From the NCBI GenBank assembly GCA_021324795.1, contig JAJPIK010000040.1:58632-122631 (forward strand): a DNA stretch of 64,000 nucleotides, in the 5' to 3' direction. This document shows positions 54,350 through 62,699 of the stretch, piece after piece (position 1 is the first letter of the stretch; each line of letters begins with the position of its first letter). The notes below the pieces were generated by a model. It saw only the letters and a program-made list of their open reading frames with translations. It was not told the origin of the DNA and made no database searches. The translations under genes and the position numbers were made by a program. The stretch comes from Chloroflexota bacterium (GTDB lineage Bacteria > Chloroflexota > UBA6077 > FW602-bin22 > CADDYW01).

Positions 54350-54363
54350 CCTATCATGATAGG
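54350..54363. promoter_or_regulatory. GntR operator 2
   Basis: CCTATCATGATAGG is a perfect 14-bp palindrome 34 bp upstream of the regulator ATG at 54398. It shares TATCATGATA with operator 1, as expected for autoregulation and control of the divergent operon. Confidence 0.75.
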
Positions 54364-54397
54364 ATACACATGCTCAAGCCAAAAATGCAGGACACCC

Positions 54398-55213
54398 ATG
54401 AAAGCTACCGTTGCACTTGGATCCCGGCCAGATCCACGTTTGCCTTTACCTCTTTACGTCCAATTGCGCGAGCTGTTGCGCGCGCGGATCATGGCCGGTG
54501 ATCCACCGGTTGGGCACAAACTAGCCTCGGAGGCCGAACTCTGTGCTCGTTATGAAGTCAGCCGAACCGTCGTACGTCAGGCGCTGAGCGAGTTAGCTCA
54601 GGAAGGACTGATTCTCAAACACAAGGGTCGAGTGACAGTAGTCAAAGGGACGAGCATCGAAGAAAAACTTGGACCGCTTAAGAGCTTCACCGAGGAAATT
54701 TTGGCGCAGGGACGGGTTCCCAGCGCACGAGTCGTGGAGTCGCGTTTCGGATCACCGCCGACTGAAGCAGTCGTCGCGCTGGGCCTACACCCGGACGAGC
54801 GGGCGCTCGTTATTGAGCGGTTGCGTTTCGCCGATGGCGATCCGATCTGTTACGAGCTTACTGTCTGGCCGGAGTTCTTGGCTGCCCAGCTCACGAACGA
54901 GGATCTCGATAAGGCCGTTTTCTATCGGCTACTGGAGCGACGCTTTGGCATCTTGCTTGGCGAAGGCGAGCAAATGATGACCGCGATCGCCGCGCCGGCG
55001 AAGGTTGCCCGTCTTCTGGACGTTAGACCCGGAAGTCCGCTTCTCCAGGTCGAGCGCACCACCTTTACCAACGACGGCCGGCCGATTCTTTGGGGTCGGA
55101 GCCTGTATCACGCCGGCAAATATCACTACCGGGTCCGTCTCAAGCGGCAGACCGTGAACATTCCTTTGCTCTCGACGGAAGCGGTCGAGGTAACTGGGAG
55201 CACCAGCTTCTAG
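54398..55213 (+). CDS. GntR-family (HutC subfamily, UTRA domain) transcription regulator
   Basis: The ATG at 54398 follows AGGACACCC; an upstream ATG at 54356 overlaps operator 2 and is not preferred. The 271-residue protein has the winged helix PLPLYVQLRELLRARIMAGDPPVGHKLASEAELCARYEVSRTVVRQALSELAQEGLILKHKGRVTVV and a C-terminal UTRA ligand domain (VVALGLHPDERALVIERLRFADGDPICYE; LLQVERTTFTNDGRPILWGRSLYHAGKYHYRVRL). It very likely represses the divergent sugar operon until a sugar or sugar phosphate binds. Confidence 0.93.
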   Translation: MKATVALGSRPDPRLPLPLYVQLRELLRARIMAGDPPVGHKLASEAELCARYEVSRTVVRQALSELAQEGLILKHKGRVTVVKGTSIEEKLGPLKSFTEEILAQGRVPSARVVESRFGSPPTEAVVALGLHPDERALVIERLRFADGDPICYELTVWPEFLAAQLTNEDLDKAVFYRLLERRFGILLGEGEQMMTAIAAPAKVARLLDVRPGSPLLQVERTTFTNDGRPILWGRSLYHAGKYHYRVRLKRQTVNIPLLSTEAVEVTGSTSF

Positions 55214-55313
55214 CAAGCTTGGCAGTTTATCCTCCAAACGTCCGTTCAGGCGCTCTTTTGTCATAGGTCGTTCATGCCGATCAGCCCCGCGTTCACGCTT
55301 TGTCCATGCTGCC

Positions 55314-55334
55314 ATTAGCATCATTGATGCTAAT
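55314..55334. promoter_or_regulatory. palindromic hairpin upstream of the act operon
   Basis: ATTAGCATC - ATT - GATGCTAAT is a perfect 9-bp inverted repeat, 95 bp upstream of actA and 100 bp after the GntR gene. It could be an operator or a short terminator-like stem without a T-run. The surrounding 215-bp gap holds no gene that I can see. Confidence 0.45.
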
Positions 55335-55428
55335 GCACCACGCTCACCGTCGATTGAGCGAATGTGTCCTCGATGATACGGGAGCACACGGTTGAGCTGC
55401 CGACCAGGCCGATCGAAGCAGGGATGAC

Positions 55429-56079
55429 GTGTCTCAGGTCTTTGGGCCCCGGGCTAACGCCGTTGCCCACTTCAGTTTGCTCGGGGCAGCCGTTCTCACT
55501 CTTGGTCTTTCGGTCACGGCCTTCCTTTACGTCCGCTCCCCGTGGGTCACCCAGGTTGGGGTCGCGCCAGAACAGCCGGTTCCGTTCAGCCACAAGCATC
55601 ACGTGATCGACGACGGAATTGACTGCCGGTATTGCCATACGACGGTTGAGACTTCATCGTTTGCTGGCATGCCTGATACCAAGACCTGCATGAATTGCCA
55701 CTCTCAGATTCTGGCCAATAGTCCGGTGCTTGCCCCGGTCCGCGAGAGCTTTCAGACCAGCAAGCCGATCGTCTGGGCGCGGGTGGATCGCCTGCCCGAT
55801 TACGTCCATTTTGATCACAGCATTCACGTTCAGAAGGGGATCGGTTGCGTGAGCTGTCATGGCCAGGTCGACGACATGCCGCTGACTGCTAAGGCCGAAT
55901 CGCTCCAGATGCAGTTCTGCATCAACTGCCATATGGATCCAGAGAAACAGGTTCGGCCGCGCTCGGAGGTTTTCAATCTCGAATGGCAGCCGCCGCCCAA
56001 CTACGCGGTTTTGCAGCAGCAGCTCGCGCAGAAATACAAGGTCCGGACGGAGATAAGCTGTTCGACCTGCCACCAATGA
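55429..56079 (+). CDS. actA: alternative complex III pentaheme cytochrome c subunit ActA
   Basis: The 216-residue protein has one N-terminal membrane segment (LLGAAVLTLGLSVTAFLYV) and five CxxCH heme-binding motifs: CRYCH, CMNCH, CVSCH, CINCH and CSTCH. The opening PEQPVPFSHKHHVIDDGIDCRYCH and HVDHSIHVQKGIGCVSCH-like segments are typical of ActA. The complex oxidises quinol in place of cytochrome bc1. The start is GTG at 55429 behind CAGGGATGAC. First gene of the operon. Confidence 0.95.
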   Translation: MSQVFGPRANAVAHFSLLGAAVLTLGLSVTAFLYVRSPWVTQVGVAPEQPVPFSHKHHVIDDGIDCRYCHTTVETSSFAGMPDTKTCMNCHSQILANSPVLAPVRESFQTSKPIVWARVDRLPDYVHFDHSIHVQKGIGCVSCHGQVDDMPLTAKAESLQMQFCINCHMDPEKQVRPRSEVFNLEWQPPPNYAVLQQQLAQKYKVRTEISCSTCHQ

Positions 56080-56108
56080 GGCAGCGTCGTCCAGATAAGG
56101 GGGAACCG

Positions 56109-58949
56109 GTGAAGCGAGATCGAATCGACCGGCAGCAGTTCTTGCGGCTCATGGGAGCGTCGCTGGGACTGATGGGCCTGACCGCCTGTAGTATCCAGCC
56201 GGCAAAATCGATCGTGCCGTACGTGCGTCAGCCCGAGGAGATCATCCCCGGCAAGTCGCTCTTCTACGCCTCGGCGACGGTGCTCGGCGGGTACGCCTTC
56301 GGGATCCTGGTCAAAACGACGATGGGCCGACCGATCAAGGTCGAAGGCAACGTGAATCACCCGGCCAGTCTCGGCGCCACCGACGTGTTCGGCCAGGCTA
56401 CTGTGCTGACCCTCTACGATCCCGACCGGTCCCCGATGATTCTGAACAACGGACAGCCTCGATCCTGGGACGACTTTCTCCAGGCTCTCACCTCAAGCCT
56501 CGATGATCAAAGGTCACGCGGAGGCGTCGGTTTGCGTGTCCTTACTGAGACCGTCACCTCGCCATCACTTGCCGATCAGCTTCAAAGACTGCTCGAACAG
56601 TTTCCCCACGCCACCTGGCACCAGTACGATCCCGTCAACCGGGATAACCCATTGAATGGCGCGCTTCAGGCGTTTGGCGAATACGTCGAGACCCAGTATC
56701 GGTTTGATCAGGCCGAAGTCATTCTCGCGCTTGACGCCGACTTTCTCGGAGTCTTTCCCGGCCACCTGCGCTACGCGCACGACTTTGCCGAGACCCGGCG
56801 AATCGCCACCGGTCGCACTAACATGAGTCGGCTCTACTCTGTCGAGAGTTCTCCCACGATCACTGGCGCCGTTGCCGACCATCGCTGGCCAGTCCGTGCC
56901 AGTGACGTGGCGGTGGTTGCCGCCGCGGTGGCGGCGAAACTGGGTCTGTCCGACGTGATTTCTCCCGGCAGTACGACCAATGCCCTGTCGGCTCAGGCCT
57001 TGACGGCGATTGCCAAGGACCTCGATGCGCATCAAGGGACGAGCGTGATCGTGGTTGGCGACCAGCAGCCAGCAGCAGTGCACCTGCTTGGGCACCGTCT
57101 TAATCAGCTCCTAGGCAACGTCGGGAAAACGATCTTTTACACCGATCCGGTCGCGGCGAATCCGATCGACCAGACTGCCTCGCTGCGTGATCTTGCCCGG
57201 GCGATGAGGGCGGGCCAGGTCGACATGCTCCTGATCCTTGGGAGCAACCCGGTCTACTATGCGCCCGCTGATCTGAGCTTCGGGGATGCGCTTACCAAGG
57301 TTGCAATGAGCGTGCACCTCGGGCTCTACCAGGATGAAACGGCGGCGCTCACCACCTGGCACGTTCCCCAGGCACACGAACTCGAAGCCTGGAGCGACGC
57401 TCGGGCTTTCGACGGTACGGTGACGATCCTCCAACCAACAATCGCTCCACTTTACGGTGGGAAGACCATCAGTGAACTTCTCGGAATCGTCATCGGCGCG
57501 GGTGAACCGACCAGCCTCGAGGTGGTGCAGGGGTACTGGCAGCGCCGGTACACCGGAACTGACTTCCAGCAATTCTGGCGGACCTCACTGAGCAATGGCC
57601 TGGTTGCGGATACGGCGCTGTCGGAGAAGAACGTCAAGCTCACCGCTCAGTCGGGCTCGCGCCAGCGGGAAGCTGGCGCTCCCAGTCCTCCTCCAGCTCC
57701 GCCTGACCTGGAGATCATCTTCCGGCCGGATCCAACGGTTCACGATGGGCGATTCGCGAACAATGGCTGGCTCCAGGAGCTGCCAAAGCCACTAACAACG
57801 CTGACCTGGGATAACGTTGCCCAGCTTAGCCCGGCGACGGCCCGGCGCCTCGGCCTGAAAAGCGAAGACCTGGTCGAGCTTACCTACCGTGGTCGGACCG
57901 TGCGGGCGCCGGTCTGGGTCACACCGGACCATCCAGACGAGGCGGTGACGGTCCAACTGGGCTTCGGCCGGACGCGGGCGGGCAAAATTGGCAATGGGGT
58001 TGGCTTCAACGCCTACCTCCTGCGGACTTCCGAGGCGTCCTGGTTTGACACTGGTCTCACGCTGCGCCCAGTCGGTCAGCAGTATCCGCTTGCGAGAACT
58101 CAGGGCCAGCAAACGATGGAAGGTCGGCCAATCCTGCTCAATGCGACGCTGGCGCAGTATCGTGCCGACCCCCGCTTTGCCCCGGCGGCGGCTGGCGGGC
58201 CAGACGGCTCGCTGTACCCACCGGTGGCTTATCCGGGCTATGCATGGGGGATGGCGATCGACCTGAGCACCTGCATTGGCTGTAAGGCGTGTGAGATCGC
58301 CTGCCAAGCCGAAAACAATATTCCCGTTGTCGGTAAGGATCAAGTCCGTCGCGAGCGGATCATGCATTGGATTCGGGTCGACCGTTATTATCAAGGGAAC
58401 GCCGCGAATCCGGTCTCCTTCGCCCAGCCGGTTCCCTGCATGCAGTGTGAGAATGCTCCATGTGAGCTGGTTTGTCCGGTTGGAGCCACCGTTCACAGCG
58501 ACGAAGGCCTGAACGACATGGTATACAACCGCTGCGTTGGTACCCGGTATTGCTCGAACAACTGCCCCTGGAAGGTCCGTCGCTTCAACTTTTACCAGTA
58601 TGCCGACTACACGACTCCGAGCCTCAAATTGCTGAACAATCCAGACGTCACCGTCCGCGAGCGCGGGGTGATGGAAAAGTGCACCTACTGTGTCCAGCGG
58701 ATCAACGCTGCCCGGATCGATGCCGAGGAGGCTGGACGACCGATTCACGACGGCGACGTTTTGACGGCATGTCAGGCGGCTTGCCCGACCCAGGCGATTG
58801 TCTTCGGCAACGTCAACGATCCGAATAGCAAGGTCTCGCAGCTCAAGCGCACCGCGCTCAACTATACGCTCCTCGGCGACTTGAACACGCGGCCCCGGAC
58901 GACCTACCTCGCGGCGATCCGTAATCCGAATCCGCAGGTGGTGGAGTGA
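56109..58949 (+). CDS. actB: alternative complex III iron-sulfur subunit ActB (molybdopterin-oxidoreductase-like fused to 4Fe-4S ferredoxin)
   Basis: The GTG at 56109 follows AAGGGGGAACC; an ATG at 56076 overlapping the actA stop is the alternative. About 946 residues. The N-terminus has a Tat-like RQQFLRLMGASLGLMGLTAC. Residues to about 650 resemble molybdopterin enzymes but would carry no cofactor, as known for ActB. The C-terminal ferredoxin part has four Cys clusters: CIGCKACEIAC, CMQCENAPCELVCP, CVGTRYCSNNCPWKVRRF and CTYCVQRINAAR...CQAACP. It connects quinol oxidation to the hemes. Confidence 0.95.
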   Translation: MKRDRIDRQQFLRLMGASLGLMGLTACSIQPAKSIVPYVRQPEEIIPGKSLFYASATVLGGYAFGILVKTTMGRPIKVEGNVNHPASLGATDVFGQATVLTLYDPDRSPMILNNGQPRSWDDFLQALTSSLDDQRSRGGVGLRVLTETVTSPSLADQLQRLLEQFPHATWHQYDPVNRDNPLNGALQAFGEYVETQYRFDQAEVILALDADFLGVFPGHLRYAHDFAETRRIATGRTNMSRLYSVESSPTITGAVADHRWPVRASDVAVVAAAVAAKLGLSDVISPGSTTNALSAQALTAIAKDLDAHQGTSVIVVGDQQPAAVHLLGHRLNQLLGNVGKTIFYTDPVAANPIDQTASLRDLARAMRAGQVDMLLILGSNPVYYAPADLSFGDALTKVAMSVHLGLYQDETAALTTWHVPQAHELEAWSDARAFDGTVTILQPTIAPLYGGKTISELLGIVIGAGEPTSLEVVQGYWQRRYTGTDFQQFWRTSLSNGLVADTALSEKNVKLTAQSGSRQREAGAPSPPPAPPDLEIIFRPDPTVHDGRFANNGWLQELPKPLTTLTWDNVAQLSPATARRLGLKSEDLVELTYRGRTVRAPVWVTPDHPDEAVTVQLGFGRTRAGKIGNGVGFNAYLLRTSEASWFDTGLTLRPVGQQYPLARTQGQQTMEGRPILLNATLAQYRADPRFAPAAAGGPDGSLYPPVAYPGYAWGMAIDLSTCIGCKACEIACQAENNIPVVGKDQVRRERIMHWIRVDRYYQGNAANPVSFAQPVPCMQCENAPCELVCPVGATVHSDEGLNDMVYNRCVGTRYCSNNCPWKVRRFNFYQYADYTTPSLKLLNNPDVTVRERGVMEKCTYCVQRINAARIDAEEAGRPIHDGDVLTACQAACPTQAIVFGNVNDPNSKVSQLKRTALNYTLLGDLNTRPRTTYLAAIRNPNPQVVE

Positions 58950-58956
58950 GCCGGCC

Positions 58957-60342
58957 ATGGTGACCGAGACGACCCGCACCCGGCCAGCCGAGGAGGATCA
59001 TCCTGTCCTCGCGGCAAACCTGGCCTACGACTCAGTGACGGACAAAATTGCCGGGATCGTCCTAGCTCCGCGCCCGACGCGGTTCTGGTTTTGGGGATTC
59101 GCGGTATCCTTTAGCCTGGTCATGCTGCTTCTCGTCGCGGTCACCTATCTTTTAGCCGTGGGTGTTGGTATCTGGGGCATCGACATCCCGGTCGCCTGGG
59201 GCTTTGCAATCATCAATTTTGTCTGGTGGATCGGGATCGGCCACGCCGGCACGCTGATCTCGGCGATCCTGCTGCTCGTGCGCCAGCGTTGGCGGACCTC
59301 GATCAACCGTTTTGCTGAGGCGATGACCATTTTCGCCGTGGCGAACGCTGGGCTGTTTCCGCTTCTCCACCTTGGCCGTCCCTGGTTTTTTTACTGGCTG
59401 ATCCCATATCCAAGCACGATGGGCGTCTGGCCGCAATTTCGCAGCCCGCTCATCTGGGATTTCTTTGCCGTGGCGACCTACTTCACCGTTTCGCTGATCT
59501 TCTGGTACGTCGGGATGGTGCCCGATCTCGCTGCGATACGTGATCGGGCGCGCGGCCGGCTCCGCCAGGTCGTCTATGGTGTCCTCGCGCTCGGCTGGCG
59601 GGGCTCGGCACGCCATTGGCGACGCTTCGAAGATACCTATCTACTCCTCGCCGCGCTTGCGACCCCCCTCGTCGTGTCGGTCCACAGCATCGTGAGTTTC
59701 GACTTCGCCGTATCGATCCTTCCCGGCTGGCACTCGACAATCTTCCCTCCTTATTTTGTCGCCGGGGCGATCTACTCCGGCTTCGCCATGGTCCTGACGA
59801 TTACGGTTATCCTTCGCTGGGCCTATCATCTCGAAGGTTACATTACGACGTGGCATCTGGACAGCATGGCGAAGGTCATGCTCGCGAGTGGACTCGTCGT
59901 CACCTACGGCTACGTCATGGAATGGTTCATAGCCTGGTATGGCGGGAATCCATACGAGGAGTTTACCCAGATGAGCCGCGCTTTCGGCCAATACTCTGGC
60001 TGGTTCTGGGCTTTGTTCCTTTGTAATGTGCTGGTTCCCCAGGCGCTCTGGTTCAGCCGCGTCCGGACGAGCGTGATCGGTCTGTTGATCGTCTCGACGT
60101 TTATCAACGTCGGCATGTGGATCGAGCGGTTCGTCATCATCGTCACTAGCCTTGCGCAGGACTTCCTGCCCTCGTCGTGGGGGTACTATAACCCAACGGT
60201 GTGGGACTTAGCGACGCTCGCCGGCACGATTGGCCTCTTTGTCTGCCTCCTCTTCCTGTTCAGTCGCTTTGTGCCAATGATCGCTGCCTTCGAGGTCAAA
60301 GAACTGGTGCATCAGATGCATTCAGGAGGCAACGTGGGGTAA
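58957..60342 (+). CDS. actC: alternative complex III quinol-binding membrane subunit ActC (NrfD-like)
   Basis: The 461-residue protein has about ten membrane segments and the NrfD/PsrC family signatures FIINFVWWIGIGHAGTLISAILLLVRQRWRTSINRFAEAMTIFAV and LHLGRPWFFYWLIPYPSTMGVWPQFRSPLIWDFFAVATYF. It provides a quinol site and possibly a proton path. The ATG at 58957 is 7 bp after actB. The last codons read GTG GGG TAA, with an AGGAGG 7 bp before the GGG codon, where the actD frame begins one base back (see findings). Confidence 0.95.
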   Translation: MVTETTRTRPAEEDHPVLAANLAYDSVTDKIAGIVLAPRPTRFWFWGFAVSFSLVMLLLVAVTYLLAVGVGIWGIDIPVAWGFAIINFVWWIGIGHAGTLISAILLLVRQRWRTSINRFAEAMTIFAVANAGLFPLLHLGRPWFFYWLIPYPSTMGVWPQFRSPLIWDFFAVATYFTVSLIFWYVGMVPDLAAIRDRARGRLRQVVYGVLALGWRGSARHWRRFEDTYLLLAALATPLVVSVHSIVSFDFAVSILPGWHSTIFPPYFVAGAIYSGFAMVLTITVILRWAYHLEGYITTWHLDSMAKVMLASGLVVTYGYVMEWFIAWYGGNPYEEFTQMSRAFGQYSGWFWALFLCNVLVPQALWFSRVRTSVIGLLIVSTFINVGMWIERFVIIVTSLAQDFLPSSWGYYNPTVWDLATLAGTIGLFVCLLFLFSRFVPMIAAFEVKELVHQMHSGGNVG

Positions 60343-60890
60343 CCAACTCGACGGTCTCGCAGGCCGCGCTTTACGGCTTGCTAGCCGAGTTTTCCAGCCC
60401 GGAGGTACTCGTCGCGGCGACACGAGAAGCTTACGCGGTTGGTTATCGCGCGATGGATGCTTTCTCACCTTTCCCAATCGAGGGGCTTGCCGAGGCGCTC
60501 GAGTTTCGGCGCACTCCCCTGCCACTGATCTTCCTGATCGGCGGCATCGTCGGGGGAGTGGGCAGTTTCCTCTTCCAGTATTGGGTCTCGGTTATCGCTT
60601 ACCCGATCAACGTCGGCGGACGACCGCTCGCTAGTATTCCATCGTTCATTCCGGTAACCTTTGAGATGACGGTCCTGTTTGCCGTGCTCGCCGGGGTAGT
60701 CGGTATGTTCGCCCTCGACGGCCTCCCTCAACCTTACCATCCGGTCTTCAATGCACCGAGCTTCGCACGCGTGACCCGGGATGGGTTCTTTCTGTTGATT
60801 GAAGCGAGGGATCCACTCTTTCAGCCATCGGAGACGCGGCATTTTCTGCTGAGCCGGGGTGCGTGCGAGGTGCAGGATGTTCCGAAATAG
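60339..60890 (+). CDS. actD: alternative complex III subunit ActD (DUF3341); start codon not evident
   Basis: The reading frame encodes VTNSTVSQAALYGLLAEFSSPEVLVAATREAYAVGYRAMDAFSPFPIEGLAEAL, exactly the ActD N-terminus, then two membrane segments (LPLIFLIGGIVGGVGSFLFQYWVSV and PVTFEMTVLFAVLAGVVGMFAL) and a C-terminal FARVTRDGFFLLIEARDPLF. About 184 residues. No ATG, GTG or TTG lies in this frame near the expected start; the first is a TTG at 60375-60380 inside the conserved part. The SD-like AGGAGG (60324-60329) precedes a GTG in the actC frame. The coordinates given mark the reading frame, not a proven start. Confidence 0.85.
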   Translation, partial: VTNSTVSQAALYGLLAEFSSPEVLVAATREAYAVGYRAMDAFSPFPIEGLAEALEFRRTPLPLIFLIGGIVGGVGSFLFQYWVSVIAYPINVGGRPLASIPSFIPVTFEMTVLFAVLAGVVGMFALDGLPQPYHPVFNAPSFARVTRDGFFLLIEARDPLFQPSETRHFLLSRGACEVQDVPK

Positions 60891-61521
60891 AGTCAGCTAT
60901 GTTACCGCAGTTGCCGTTCTCCTCCTGGTTATCCTTGTCATCGCGGGATGCTCGTCGGGATGGCAGAAGATGGTGGACCAGCCGAGGAAAAATCCGCTCG
61001 ATCCGAGCCGCTTCTTCACCAATGGCGCGTCTGCTCTCTCTCCGCAATCTGATACGGTCCCGCGCGGCTATCTCCAGGATGACGTGGAGTTCGAGACCGG
61101 CAAGACCAGCCAGGGCAAGCTGGTCACGACCTTCCCGTTCACGATTACCCTCCCTGACCTCGATCGAGGTCGGGAGCGCTATGACATCTACTGTGCTCCC
61201 TGCCATGGTCGGACCGGCGATGGCGATGGCCCCGTCGTGGCGCGCGGCTTCAGCACGCCACCCACGTTTCATAGCGATCGACTGCGCCAGGCGCCAGTAG
61301 GTCACCTTTTCGACGTGATCACAAATGGCTACGGTGACATGCCGGACTACAAGGAGCAGATTCCGCCCCGCGACCGCTGGCTGATCGTCGCCTACATCCG
61401 TGCACTCCAGTTCAGCGAGAATGCGCCAATCGCGGACGTTCCGGTGGCGATTCGCGGTCAACTAGAGTCGAGCAATGGCCCAATCCTGGTCAGTACGCTG
61501 ACACCCGGAACGGGGCCGTGA
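60877..61521 (+). CDS. actE: alternative complex III monoheme cytochrome c subunit ActE
   Basis: The ATG at 60877 follows GAGGTGCAGG and overlaps the actD end by 14 bp; 214 residues. The signal is of lipoprotein type (VAVLLLVILVIAGCSSG). A single heme site CAPCHGRTGDGDG follows, with a likely axial Met in GDMPDYKEQIPPRDRWLIVAYIRALQ. The protein passes electrons from the complex to soluble cytochrome or directly to the oxidase. It overlaps actF by 4 bp. Confidence 0.93.
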   Translation: MFRNRVSYVTAVAVLLLVILVIAGCSSGWQKMVDQPRKNPLDPSRFFTNGASALSPQSDTVPRGYLQDDVEFETGKTSQGKLVTTFPFTITLPDLDRGRERYDIYCAPCHGRTGDGDGPVVARGFSTPPTFHSDRLRQAPVGHLFDVITNGYGDMPDYKEQIPPRDRWLIVAYIRALQFSENAPIADVPVAIRGQLESSNGPILVSTLTPGTGP

Positions 61522-62699
61522 ATACCCCGCAGTCACGAGGGCAAGCCGAGCCTAGGCCAGTAGCTCGGGCCGTGCTCCAGCGTCTCCAAAGGTGGGGGAA
61601 GGCCGTGGGGGTCGCCGCGCTCATCGTATCAGTGGCGGGCGCGTTCATCGATCACCGCCAATTCTTTCGCTCTTACCTGGTCGCATACCTGCTCTGGCTA
61701 GGCATCGTTCTGGGTTGCCTGGGAATGGGTCTGATCTCCTACGTGACGGGAGGCGCCTGGGCCGCCGCGATTCGCGACGTCGTCATCGCGGGAGCCGGAA
61801 CGCTTCCGCTCCTGGCAGGGCTGTTCGTACCGGTCGCCATCGGTGTTCCCGACCTCTACGTCTGGGCCCAGCCCAATGCTGCGCCCCTCGATCTGGCGCT
61901 ACCGCACCAGCAAATCTACCTCAACGTGCCGTTTTTCCTGGTGCGCGCGGCGCTCTTCCTGGTGACCTGGATCGTCGTCGGTCTCTTGATGAGCCGCTGG
62001 TCAGACCCAGGAGCGCACGGTCTGGATGATACCCTCACCTGGCGTCCTGACCGCAGGCTACGGTGTCTTGGCGCCGGGGGGCTGATCCTGGTCGGCTTGA
62101 CCGTCTCGTTCGCCGTGATCGACTGGGTCATGTCGCTGGAGCCGACCTGGAGCTCCAGCATCTTTCCGGCGATGGTCGCGGCCGGCCACCTGCTCGTGGG
62201 TTTCTCCTTGGTGATCCTCGTGGTCAGCCGCCTTGGCGATGGAGAGTTGTTCCCGTCGACGGCGCTCTCGCACGTGCTGAATGATCTCGGGGACTTGCTG
62301 CTTGCCTTGGTCATGCTCTGGGCGTATCTATCATTCTCTCAATTCCTCTTGATCTGGGTTGGCAATCTCAACGTCGAGATCCCCTGGTACCTGCACCGGC
62401 TGAGCGATGGTTGGCAGTGGCTCGGGATCGCCATCATCGGCTCGCAGTTCGTGATCCCATTCGGTGCGTTGCTCTCGCGTGATGTCAAGCGCAGCGCCCG
62501 GGCGATGAGTCTGCTCGCCGGACTGTTAATCGTCGGCCGTCTGCTCGAGCTGATCTGGCTCGTCGAGCCGAGCTTCCCACCGGTCGCGCTTCCCGCGCAC
62601 TGGCTCGACCTCACCACGGTCATCGGCATCGGGGGCATCTGGCTTGCTGCTTTCGCCGGCCAGCTTCGCCACCGCCTCGAGGAGGTTGCCCATGCCTGA
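61518..62699 (+). CDS. actF: alternative complex III membrane subunit ActF
   Basis: The 393-residue protein has about ten membrane segments. The segments FIDHRQFFRSYLVAYLLWLGIVLGCLGMGLISYVTGG, LIVGLTVSFAVIDWVMSLEPTWSSSIFPAMVAAGHLLVGFSLVIL and YLSFSQFLLIWVGNLNVEIPWYLHRL are typical ActF/NrfD-like signatures. The start is GTG at 61518 in a 4-bp overlap with actE. Its 3' end overlaps the next small gene by 8 bp. Confidence 0.94.
   Translation: MNTPQSRGQAEPRPVARAVLQRLQRWGKAVGVAALIVSVAGAFIDHRQFFRSYLVAYLLWLGIVLGCLGMGLISYVTGGAWAAAIRDVVIAGAGTLPLLAGLFVPVAIGVPDLYVWAQPNAAPLDLALPHQQIYLNVPFFLVRAALFLVTWIVVGLLMSRWSDPGAHGLDDTLTWRPDRRLRCLGAGGLILVGLTVSFAVIDWVMSLEPTWSSSIFPAMVAAGHLLVGFSLVILVVSRLGDGELFPSTALSHVLNDLGDLLLALVMLWAYLSFSQFLLIWVGNLNVEIPWYLHRLSDGWQWLGIAIIGSQFVIPFGALLSRDVKRSARAMSLLAGLLIVGRLLELIWLVEPSFPPVALPAHWLDLTTVIGIGGIWLAAFAGQLRHRLEEVAHA

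Noticed and set aside
55983..56108. Upstream extension of actB into actA
   Set aside because: The extra residues are an Ala/Arg-rich read-through of the last actA codons in another frame; GTG 56109 with a strong ribosome binding site, or ATG 56076, fits the family N-terminus.
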